64,000 bases of DNA from Malachius bipustulatus (Eukaryota; Arthropoda; Insecta; Coleoptera; Melyridae). The notes under the pieces are model-generated. The model was not told the DNA's origin and ran no database searches. It saw only the letters and a list, made by a program, of their open reading frames with translations. The stretch's first letter is position 1; every line of letters starts with the position of its first letter. Shown piece after piece: positions 52,691-62,560 of this stretch. Position numbers and translations under genes: made by a program. Where the stretch lies: NCBI GenBank assembly GCA_910589415.1, contig OU342632.1:35477637-35541636 (forward strand). The letters run 5' to 3'.

Positions 52691-54966
52691 TTAATTTTTT
52701 ATAAAAGGGTTTTGAAAACAAGCGCCCCAAAATTCACTTACTGCGTAGTTTATTACGAAATTGCATTAAATTTCTGTTTAAAAAAACAACTTTACTTTAA
52801 TCAAATTTTCTGAGTTTCTTGATGACAATGGCAAAAACGGCACTTTGATATCTGCTACCTATATCGTTTGTGACGGCAAAGTATCTTTACAAATATCTCG
52901 AAGGGATTATTTTAGAGCTCAGGTCATATTTCAGCGTGGAACTAATACGTGGAGCTGGAGGTGACGTGGCCGGTTAATTGTCTAGAATATCTGGACTAAC
53001 TCGGTCAATTAGACTACAGTGTTTCCCGTTAATAATCAATAGATTAATATCAACTTCCGGAGTTTTTCGATTTCCGACATCAGAAACCTGTGAATGCTGC
53101 AGTTTTTAGTAGTTAAATTCGCCCGACTACCTTATTGCGGTTGGTACTGAGGTACTTGAAAAATAATTAATTATCGTTCAACTGCAAGTTCACCTATTAC
53201 ATGATCTTAATAATTCGGAACGATATCTAAACAATAGCAGTAGTATAATTTTTTTAAAGAACTTTTGCAAAATGAGCAAAACGAACATATCTTTGAAATT
53301 CATCAACTAAAGGAGCCTATCTCCATTGTCATACCTCCTAGATTTATAAGTTGTTTAAATTAAAATGCAGGGACTGAAATTGATCAAGTGATTAATTATT
53401 TCATGTATTGTCTAATTATTTTAAAATGTCTTTGTACATATAAACTTGAAAAGCGGAGGTAAGATCCATCTGACTTACGCCCATTAATATTCTTGTAAAT
53501 TGAAATACTTTTTTTTAATTTCTTAAAGTTCAAAGAAAATTATAAAAATAAATCCAAGATTGTTTTTGATACTTTTTAGATCTTAGGCTGTCACTTTTAT
53601 AAATCAAACATACGTTTTTTTTTCTCCAAAAGAAAAAAAAACGTGTCTGGCTTCCTATAATTTTTCTTTTACTCTTAAGTGGAAAGAGAGAGTATCACAT
53701 AGTAATAAGGTAAAATTTGATTCCTAATTTGATCTCTCTATTTGGAACTTTTAGAACTTTTTTTAGAGATTTAAATTCGTAAAAATTATAAAAAATTATC
53801 TTTGTAAAAAAAATTAAATTACCTACCCCCGAAAAGCTCTGCCTGAAGAACATACCCACATCATATCATTTATACAGTCTGCACGTTCCCTGTACGTGTA
53901 TAATTTTGCAGTGTAGCACCGCACAAGTCTAAACGTTCAACATCCGTTGCTATAAGCAACCGCGGCAGTTGTGACGTCAAAATTTCGTCTTCAACAGCCT
54001 TTAACTCGCTTATTTAACATCGCAGCAAATGTGGATTAGGAACATAGACATACTGGCATAACATAATGTATAATACTCGGTATAATATTAGTTTAATTCA
54101 AATAAAAAAGAAAATAATATAAAATAAGTTGCCAATGCCTTATCTAGCTCTTGAAAAAGCTGTTTCCTCACACAACGTTATTATAAATAAACTGTTACGG
54201 ATAAAACTTATTTTTGAACTTAATTTCAATGCAATTTCAGCTTCAGTTTGGGTCGCTTATGTAAAACTACACGCCCTATATTATTAGCTAAAAAATGTAA
54301 ATAGAGAAAGAGAATATAAGTAGATATATAAGAAAAGCTCAAAGTGATTGCCGATAAAAATAAACAAAATTTTGAAAAAAAAAATTGTCAGAATATTATT
54401 TTTTATATAACGATCGTCTAGATATATGTTTATAATATATTCTAATAATATAATTTTTTAAATTACATAGATTAATTAGTTATAAAATGTAAATGTTTCT
54501 ATATTTATTTTTATTTATTTTGTAAATATATAAGTTTTTTAATACAAGAGCATTATTTTAAATATACCGATCTACCTTGCGTATCCCTTTCATATAATAA
54601 CATAAAACAACACCCAATTTGCTTCAAAATTAGGCGTTAATTAACAAAAATCTTAGAACGTAACGATTTTTATTTAAAATCGCCCGTTATTTAATAATAT
54701 ATGACGTCACATTTGGCTTGAAAGTGACGTCATCAATATTTTCCACAATTCGATTTAAAGATTGATGGACGCTACACCTACATATAAAATGAAAAATAAA
54801 ATTTTTCATTAGTTTCCCCACTAAATTATGGAAGAATTGTTCATTTTCATTAGTTTTTAAAAGATTTCCTTGTCTTGTACTGGCCTAGGGTGTTGTTTTA
54901 AAAAAAATAGAAACCATAAGACCTCCAACGCTCCACTTAAGATTCTAAGTTATGAATGATAATATA
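52691..54966. other. Intergenic region between convergent genes; CRE-like pair
   Basis: Very AT-rich, no ORF. CRE-like TGACGTCA palindromes occur at 54712-54719 and 54725-54732, and a related tgacgtcaa near 53971. Confidence 0.5.
54712..54732. promoter_or_regulatory. Twin TGACGTCA (CRE-like) palindromes
   Basis: Two full 8-base CRE palindromes with starts 13 bases apart, themselves arranged as a larger inverted repeat (atgacgtcac ... gtgacgtcat). Full sites bind CREB/ATF-type bZIP factors. No adjacent promoter is known, so function is unproven. Confidence 0.4.
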
Positions 54967-55486
54967 CAGTTGGCCCAGCGAAAACGTACCAGGCCTAATA
55001 ACTTGAAAACTGAAGATGTACGCCGAAACAGGTCGATTTTGTTATCGAAGGGGACATATTTTCGTGACAAATTTGATTACCCAAGTTTACCCCCTTGGCA
55101 GGGGTAGCTACCCCTTTGTTTATCATCATAGGGAACAGATATCGAGTGATACATCATTTGAAAGCTACTTAAATTCTCTTTCGTTTTTCGCGTACATCTT
55201 CAGTTTCCAAGTTATTAAGGCGAGTTACGTTTTCGGTGGGCCACCTTGTATGTGAGCGAAACCCGACATGTTGGATATCGTTGTAAAGAGAATTCAAGTA
55301 GCTTTCAAATGATGTATCACTCGATATGTGTTCCCTATGATGATAAACAAAGGGGTAGCTACCCCTGCCAAGGGGGTGAACTTTACATGAAAATATGTCC
55401 CCCTCGATAACAAAATCGACCTGTTTCGGCGTACATCTTCAGTTTTCAAGTTATTAGGCCCGTTACGTTTTCGCTGGGCCACCCTC
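54967..55486. mobile_element. Fold-back element with three terminal copies
   Basis: Left end CAGTTGGCCCAGCGAAAACG after TA. The right end is the reverse complement ending at about 55486. A third end copy lies internally, ending GGGCCACCTTG at 55248 before TA. Inverted arms (54967 to about 55175 and about 55290-55486) include aggggtagctacccctt, itself palindromic. Confidence 0.88.
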
Positions 55487-56418
55487 TATAATGTTTATAA
55501 AAACCCTCCCAATCTCTCTTGAGCTCCTTACTCTCAATTAGGAGTATTATATCAATAAAGGAGTTTATCCCAATAATCCTCTAGTCAAACTTGAGGAATA
55601 CCCAGATAGACTTAAATCCTCTTATACATATACCCCCTATCATTTCTCCATTTGTAGGAATGCGAAAATAACGACTCAGTAGCAAAACAAATATAAAGCT
55701 GCTTCAGCTAGCGACCCAATAACATCACTCAGATTCATCTGTCTGACGACCTCGAGGTACTTAACAGATGGAAAGTTCTAAGTTTTTGACAAAGCACTTT
55801 GGAACCTCTAGCAATTTTTCTTAAATCATCATTAAAACCGTAGGTCACTGGCTGCATATGCCCCTCCCAATTAACAGACACGGGGTTAAACTAGACAGAA
55901 TCAGACTTGACAGACTGATGGCCCAAGCTTTCCTTTTTTCAAGACAACCCTCTCCGCCTATATTTGCTCCTCCTGCGCCGTTGGACTCACCATCCCCCAT
56001 ACCATCTTCACTTGTCCAACTCTTCAACCACGTCGATCTCACCATATTGTTTTCTCAAGTGACATCCTCGCCGACACTTTGTTTTGCCTATGACCGAATT
56101 TAATTTGTTTCCCACCTGCTACTAGCCCTTGCAAATTGATGCAGCCTAAATCAATAAAAAAATTGTTTAAAAGAAAGGACGTCATGGTCGTAGAAATCAT
56201 GGACTTTTGATTACCATCATTTTTTCTTATAAGCAGGCCAGCCCCTTACAAGAAAAAGAGTATTAGAGCCCATTTTGTTTATTTTATTGTTAGAAAATAA
56301 AAGTATAGATACTTGTAACAAGGTCTAATTACTTATTGAAATCATAAATGGTTAACACAGCATAATACGTAATATATCTCTTAAATTAAATTTCTTCTTA
56401 TCAAATTGACTCCGATAA
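55487..56418. other. Intergenic; 3' flank of the MGST gene
   Basis: No recognised gene. Two overlapping short ORFs at 55845-56103 lack motifs. An AATAAA on the minus strand at 56278-56283, about 135 bases past the MGST stop, is a likely polyadenylation signal. Confidence 0.5.
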
Positions 56419-56686
56419 TCAATTCCCAATTCTATGAAGATGCGAGCAGGCGAAAATCAGTGACGCTAAAGTCATGTACAAGGTGATGGCAACTCCGGTG
56501 AGGAAGCAAATGGCTCTGGCAGGCTGGGGTACGATAACCACTGAGTAAACGAACGTATGACAGTACCTAACGATGGTGAAAATGATGAAGAGCGTGACAG
56601 CGACGCCTTTTTGAGGAGAAGTGAGGGTATAACAAAGAGCACTGAAGCAGAATATTGGGATGTTCTCCAAGTCGTTTAGATGCGCC
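56419..56686 (-). CDS. Microsomal glutathione S-transferase 1-like (MAPEG), last exon
   Basis: Minus-strand exon from acceptor tttccag (56687-56690) to the TGA at 56419-56421. It starts AHLNDLENIPIF, the MAPEG signature with the conserved Asn-Asp-Leu-Glu-Asn. Then come FIIFTIVRYCHTFVYSV (helix with the FxxxRxxHTxxY pattern), PQPARAICF, and a last hydrophobic helix. Family knowledge: trimeric four-helix membrane enzyme of ER and mitochondria that conjugates glutathione to lipophilic electrophiles and reduces lipid peroxides. All C-terminal landmarks are intact. Confidence 0.94.
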
Positions 56687-57406
56687 CTGGAAAAAAATAA
56701 TTTGCTTTGTTGCTTCTTGAATAAGGTATAATGGCGATCATTTAAATTCGCCCTCTAGTTGGCATGGAAAGTGTTGTCAACAAACTCCAAGTTTTCACTT
56801 TCACTGTTTATTATCTTTCTTACTATACAGCTTTTATGGAGCAAGTCCTTAAGCAAAGAAAGAGCAAAAAAAAATATATTTTCTTTCAACACTTTATTTT
56901 TTATTTGCATATGACACACATTAACGCTTACCGACTCTCGGCTATTCATGGAAATTCGTTCCGCTGATTTATTGCCTAGGTATAAGAAAAGTATTTTGCG
57001 AATTGTTCCACATTTATCAAAACTTTACAGAAAAAGATTTCGAAGCAGATTGCGTAATAATACAGTCGCATAGAATTTAAGCTCTCTAGTAAAACTATAT
57101 CATCCACCACTAGAGGGCGTTGAGCCATTTAGTAGGCCACTTTATATCAGAATATCAGTGAATGCATTTGCTTGGGAATGCAATTATTTCTTCTGACCGG
57201 CTCACCTCCCATGACGTGTGCTAAACTGATGAGTCATAATGGAGGTGAAACAGTGCTGGCTTTGTCTTTGTATTTGAAAATATTTGTTTCACTCTAGAGG
57301 TCGAATTTATATAATCGCATTATGCTACTTATATCATTTATATTTTAGGAAGTTATTAATTTTTTTGAATATGTTGTCATGCAATATTGCTTGCATGAAT
57401 TCTTAC
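56687..57406. other. MGST intron with dispersed-repeat copy 2
   Basis: The 720-base intron between the two MGST exons. Its part 57080-57290 is the second copy of the repeat at 48156-48510 (ccaccactagagggcgttga ... ggtgaaacagtgct). The rest is AT-rich without features. Confidence 0.7.
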
Positions 57407-57486
57407 CTTCTAACTCTTTCGACGTCTTCGTTTAGATCTACTTCTCCGTTTTTCGATAATTTGGCATCTTCTGGACTAATAACGAC
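57407..57486 (-). CDS. Microsomal glutathione S-transferase 1-like, internal exon
   Basis: 80-base minus-strand exon from ttcaacag to gtaaga; enters in phase 0 and leaves in phase 2. It encodes VVISPEDAKL and ends EDVERVR, then joins the next exon to give ERVRRAHLNDLEN, the MGST1 hallmark. The NPED-like ISPED segment matches the cytosolic loop after helix 1. The preceding exon with helix 1 and the start codon is not seen in the window. Confidence 0.93.
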
Positions 57487-57571
57487 CTGTTGAAAAAAAT
57501 GGAAAATTTAAAAACTAAACTTTTATAAAAAAAAAAGTAAATTTGAGGTAAAAGTCTATACCTAGTCTATA

Positions 57572-58615
57572 CAGGGTGTATCAGAGATGTTGGGCCCAAC
57601 TTGAAGGGGTGGTTCCTCTCATAAAAAATACATTTCAGCTCAAAATGAATGTTTCGTTTAAAAGATACAGAGGATGCCAAACTTTAAAAAAATATAAGAT
57701 TTTTTGGTTATAACTCGTGTAAATTTACACCGATTTTGATGAAACTCGGCACGAACAATAAGCAAACAAAGCCTTTAATTTGGGTAGGTATTTCAGATTG
57801 AGTAGATGTCTTCCAGTGAACATAGGTAGTCAGGATTTGAGTCACTTTTTCCCTCCCCATATGTTACGCCACTGACTTTATTGTTAAAATACAAAACCGT
57901 TGTGCAATAGCCCCAGCAGTTTAGCATAAAAAACCATCCTTTAGGTTTTTTCATAAAGTTTTTGAAATATTTTAATTTTTTTCATGTAAGGTTGGGCAAA
58001 TTTACTTAAATATCTCAAAAATAGTGCGTCGTATGGGAAAAGCTAAAGAATAATTTTTGGTTCTAAAATCCATTTGCTAATTTATAAACAACGTTTTTGT
58101 ATTTGCAATAACGTCAGTGGCTTGAAATGTAAGAAGGAAAAAGTGCTTCAACCCTGAATATTAGGTTAGTGACATTTCTTGAGGAAACTTCAAGTATCTC
58201 AAAATTGGTGAGCCGCATGAAAAAAATTAAGATATACTTTTTCTTCTAAAATGTATGGGTAATCGAATAACGGTTTTGTAATTGAAAAAAAGTTAGTGGT
58301 GTAAAAGATAAGGAAGGAAAAGATAGAAAAAAATAAAAAAAAAAACGAATATCTACGCTACTGGAAGACATCCATTATATAAAATCTGAAATATCCAAAT
58401 TAAAGACCTTTGTTTGTTTATTGTTCATACCAATAAGTATCATCAAAATCGGTTCAAGTTTACACAAGTTATAACCAAGATCCCCTTTTTTTAAGTTCGA
58501 CACCCTGCATCTTTTAAACGAAAGCGTCATTTTGAGCTGAAACTTATTTTTTCAACTTACATTTATGAGAGGAACCACCCCTTCAAGTTTGACCCAACAT
58601 CTCTGATACACCCCG
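57572..58615. mobile_element. Fold-back element in the upstream MGST intron
   Basis: Left end CAGGGTGTATCAGAGATGTT after TA (57570-57571). The right end is the reverse complement with a G-to-A-type change (ccccgta) before TA. Inverted similarity covers several hundred bases at each side (gaggggtggttcctctc-type and attttgatgaaactcgg blocks). No ORF. Confidence 0.9.
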
Positions 58616-59260
58616 TATATTAAGTAAGTATTACCTAATATAAATTAAGGTAAGTATAAAGTACCTAAAAAAAGATTTCCTAATTTTCTGGCAATTCTCT
58701 GAACTAATTTGACAATAATAATATCATAATATAACAAAAATAATAATTATAATAATAAAAATAATAATAATAGTAGTAGTAGTAACAATAATATACTTGC
58801 ATCCAAAGCATAAAGAAATACTGAAGCAGGGTGTCAATATCAAAACCAATTAAAACTTTTTTCAAAAAGTTTTACATGTAATAACATCTTACTATAAAAT
58901 AATAAGGGTAGCCATAAGATTTACAGAAATTTATATTTACATGGGAATGCCCTATTTTCGAAAAATGAAAAAGAAATATAAAAAAAAAATCAGATTTATT
59001 TACTTTTTTATAAATTGTTTATTTAAATTAAAACAAGATATTTTACAAAATAAAAAATAGGCAGGCCAAGAAAATGGTGAAGACGGAACTTATGGCTCTC
59101 AATGCATTTTTCCTACGACCACTATACAAAACACTACTTTGCGCATCGTTTTTTGTGCGCAAACTAGCAGATTTCTCACGTATCCAAAACTGTGCGACAA
59201 AGTGACATAAGGCATAGCCAAAAACCGTTTCCGTACTGTTTTAATGTATGTAAACAATAG
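58616..59260. other. Unassigned sequence upstream of MGST exon
   Basis: Mostly AT-rich with (TAA)n-like runs (about 58728-58790). 59060-59220 is a less AT-rich block (gcgcaaactagcagatttct) that looks like part of an unidentified element or exon. No MGST first exon could be recognised. Confidence 0.4.
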
Positions 59261-59269
59261 TGATGGGCG

Positions 59270-59928
59270 GTAACTGAGAACTCAACTGTTACTTATTGTT
59301 AATGAAATAACTATTCATTTAAAGCTTCAAGGTAATAAAATAAACACAAATGGGATAACATAGAACCCGACAAGACTATAAAATAGACTCATTATTCTCT
59401 TGTGGCAGTAATTATTAAAATTTACGAGTTGATCGCTAATAACAGCCAAATCAAATTCACGAACGTGATCGTGAAAATAACTCGCACACCTCTACTAACT
59501 TCAATCTACGACGCGCAGCGCCTGCGTTATTGTGTAGAAGTTGCATATCAATGATATATAACCTCTTTTAAATCATTGTTATTATCTACCACGTCTCTCC
59601 GCTCACGTCACTTATTTTTAGTTTATACGGAGTCTAATAATAAATAATAATAATAATATTGTCGGTAGAATTCAATGATTTTGTTAGGGCAAGAATGTTA
59701 TTTTATAAGAATGTTATTTTATTTAAAATTGTTTATAAGCTCGACATTGTCGCTACTGTTTGACAACAATGTGTGAAGGGTTGTTTTCCCTAGATCGAGC
59801 AATATTACGTAGGTGGCTAGTGTGACACATAAAAGAGAAATTCAATTTATGTCAATAAAAATAAATACTATTCAAATTACTGCTTGTGTAGTCATTTTAA
59901 AAAAGATACAGTCCACTAAGAAGAAACC
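59270..59928 (+). repeat. Probable 5' LTR of the BEL/Pao element
   Basis: Contains ctataaaata (about 59380, TATA-like) and AATAAA words near 59865, and ends near gaaacca (about 59928), five or so bases before the primer-binding site. The left end is uncertain (TGTTAC near 59289 or TGATGGG near 59262). Confidence 0.55.
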
Positions 59929-59934
59929 ATAAGA

Positions 59935-59953
59935 TGGTCCTCGAGCCGGATTA
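59935..59953 (+). other. Primer-binding site, tRNA-Tyr type
   Basis: TGGTCCTCGAGCCGGATTA is complementary to the 3' end of insect tRNA-Tyr, including CCA, with one base missing relative to the perfect complement (TCCTTCGA expected). This sets the minus-strand DNA priming point. Confidence 0.75.
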
Positions 59954-60382
59954 GTAAGCTTAGAGACGATTTAACAATAACAATTATTACAATTTAGTAA
60001 ATCAAAACGTGAGTAGTGTTCTGTTCGTATACGCGATTCCATCAGCCGTACACTCTTACCAGGTGCACGCGAACTTCCAGTTGAAGAGAAGCAAACAAGT
60101 CAATAAGTGTTTGCAATCCACATTCGCTGGTACTACTTACTGTTACTACATACTTCCCGATTGATATATTCAGCATTCAGCAAGGAGACGAGAAAGAACT
60201 GCTGGTACTGGTAGGTACTAGTGCAGCTGGTGCCGAGCCGATATTGTTAGAAAAACATCATAACAGCGGGGTGAGTCCGTTCAAATAAATTCCTTCAAAT
60301 CCATTACAATTACCATTTCCTTTTCGATCCTTTTTGACGAATTTATTCAACTTGAATTAATATTGTACAATTTATAAAAACA

Positions 60383-62560
60383 ATGGAGGAGACAATTAGT
60401 CAATTAAAAGTAAATAGAAACTACGTTAAAGCATCGCTCGCACGAGCAAAAACCCATTGGGAGGATTTAGACAAAAGCAATTTGAACTCTCAAGCGATCA
60501 CTGAATTAAAAAAAAGATTCTTTAACGCAGAGGTTTTATTAGAAAGGTTCGATGAAATTCAAAATGAATTAGAAACGACAATCAGTAGATCAGAAACTGC
60601 CTTTGAGGCTGCGGTTGAAGCATTAGAACGAAACAATTTTGAAAAGGATTATTACAGTCTAATTGCAAGCATGCAAGTTACTATCGACCAATTTTACGAA
60701 AAAATAAATATAATTCAACCTGTAGCTTCAACCAGTTCAACCCAGATTCCACCAACAGTCAATACTATCAACGATGTATCTAGTGCCTTTAGTCAATCAA
60801 TAAAACTCCCAACGATATCACTTCCGAAGTTCAATGGGGAGTACGATCAATGGAGTGAGTTCAGAGACGGCTTCAAAGCTATGGTCGATGACAATAAAAC
60901 ATTGACAGATGTACAAAAATTCTATTATTTGAAATCGTCTCTTACTGAAAAAGCTTCTCAAATTATTCAATGCATACAAGTATCCTCTGATAACTATCCA
61001 ATCGCTTGGAAAATGCTGTCAGAACGATTTGAACAAACAGGTCTAATTATTCACAGTCACATAAAAGCAATTTTCGAATTCCAGGGGTCTAATAAAGAAA
61101 CACATGGAGAATTGCGAATTCTTTATGACACTATTACAAAGCATTTAAGGTCATTAAAAGCACTCAATCAACCAGTTGACCATTGGGATTCTTTGATTAT
61201 CTATATTATCACTTCTAAAATGGCTGCCGAGACTAGGAAACAGTGGGAGTTATTTCCGAAGGAAAATCAAATACCATTGATGACAGACTTGAATAAATTT
61301 CTGAAACAGAGATGTGAGGTACTGGAGAAATTAGCAATTAATTCTAATGACAATAAAAAGGAAAAATTCAATTATCCTAAAGGTAAGGGTCAATCACACG
61401 CCTATGTGTCGAATGAATCTGAAAAAAGTAGTATCGAAAGCAAGTATCCGATTTGCTACAATTGCGGTAATAAGCACACAATATTTCAGTGTCAAGCGTT
61501 TCTTAAATTATCAGTCAACGATAGGATTAATATTGTAAAAAATAAAAAACTTTGTTTAAATTGCTTGCGGCCTTTTCACAGTACCAATCAATGTACATAT
61601 TCAAATTGTAGAAGATGCGGTAGGCATCACAATTCTCTATTGCACATTGACAATTTCAGAGCTATAAACAATAATTCAAACAATAGTGAATCTCCAGACA
61701 ATGCGCAGTCAAGTTCACAATTTAATGTACAATCAAATATTGCCCAATCAAACATTGAATGCAGGTACCCACAATTAGGTACATATATTGAAAACAATGC
61801 TGCAATATTCAGCACACAAGTTTTGTTATCAACAGCAATGATGAAAATAAAAGATCGAGATGGGAAATTTCACTACTGTCGGGCACTACTAGACAGTGGT
61901 TCAATGAGCAATTTTATGACCGAAAACTTCTGCAAAAAATTAAAGTTACCATTAAAAAAAACTGAATGCTCAATTACAGGAGTTGGTCAATCAATTACAA
62001 ACGCACAATTTTGTACAGAAGTGAAGATATATTCACAATACAACTCTTACAATTCAGAAATTTCCTGCTTGGTATTAAATAAAATAACCGAGAATTTACC
62101 TAGCATTTCTTTTAAGAAAGATACAATAAAAATACCATCTAATATTAAACTAGCCGATCCCAACTTCAATCAAACGGGACCGATCGATATATTGCTCGGA
62201 TCTGTTGTATTCTGGAAACTTTTATGTGTAGGTCAGTTACAATTAAACGATGATAACCTGACTCTGCAAAAAACACAATTAGGATGGATTATAGCAGGTA
62301 AACTAAGCACAATTCCCAATCAGCGAACATATTCTATAAATTGCCACTCTATTCAGGTAGATAACTCGACATTAGATAAACGCATTTTAAAATTCTGGCA
62401 AACAGAAGAAGTAAAACTTAACGCAATTAAATCTCAATCCGATGAATTTTGTGAACAGCATTTCAAAAGCAATTTAAAACGTAACCAAAAGGGACAATTC
62501 ATGGTACGAATTCCTTTTAAGGAAAATATTAATGAGTTAGGAGAAACTAGAGAACTATAG
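60383..62560 (+). CDS. BEL/Pao gag-protease polyprotein
   Basis: 725 codons. An N-terminal helical region is followed at about residue 150 by LPKFNGEYDQWSEFRDGFKA, the start of the gag domain typical of BEL elements (DUF1759). Zinc-knuckle-like CYNCGNKHTIFQC (about 358) and CLNCLRPFHSTNQC (about 392) are followed by a third Cys/His cluster (about 412). The aspartic protease motif ALLDSGSMSNF lies near 500. The ORF stops at TAG 62558-62560, just where family members normally continue into pol. Confidence 0.92.
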   Translation: MEETISQLKVNRNYVKASLARAKTHWEDLDKSNLNSQAITELKKRFFNAEVLLERFDEIQNELETTISRSETAFEAAVEALERNNFEKDYYSLIASMQVTIDQFYEKINIIQPVASTSSTQIPPTVNTINDVSSAFSQSIKLPTISLPKFNGEYDQWSEFRDGFKAMVDDNKTLTDVQKFYYLKSSLTEKASQIIQCIQVSSDNYPIAWKMLSERFEQTGLIIHSHIKAIFEFQGSNKETHGELRILYDTITKHLRSLKALNQPVDHWDSLIIYIITSKMAAETRKQWELFPKENQIPLMTDLNKFLKQRCEVLEKLAINSNDNKKEKFNYPKGKGQSHAYVSNESEKSSIESKYPICYNCGNKHTIFQCQAFLKLSVNDRINIVKNKKLCLNCLRPFHSTNQCTYSNCRRCGRHHNSLLHIDNFRAINNNSNNSESPDNAQSSSQFNVQSNIAQSNIECRYPQLGTYIENNAAIFSTQVLLSTAMMKIKDRDGKFHYCRALLDSGSMSNFMTENFCKKLKLPLKKTECSITGVGQSITNAQFCTEVKIYSQYNSYNSEISCLVLNKITENLPSISFKKDTIKIPSNIKLADPNFNQTGPIDILLGSVVFWKLLCVGQLQLNDDNLTLQKTQLGWIIAGKLSTIPNQRTYSINCHSIQVDNSTLDKRILKFWQTEEVKLNAIKSQSDEFCEQHFKSNLKRNQKGQFMVRIPFKENINELGETREL

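Noticed and set aside
55845..56103. Short overlapping ORFs (66 and 81 residues) between the convergent genes
   Set aside because: No motif, no splice partners, Pro/Ser-rich chance reading.
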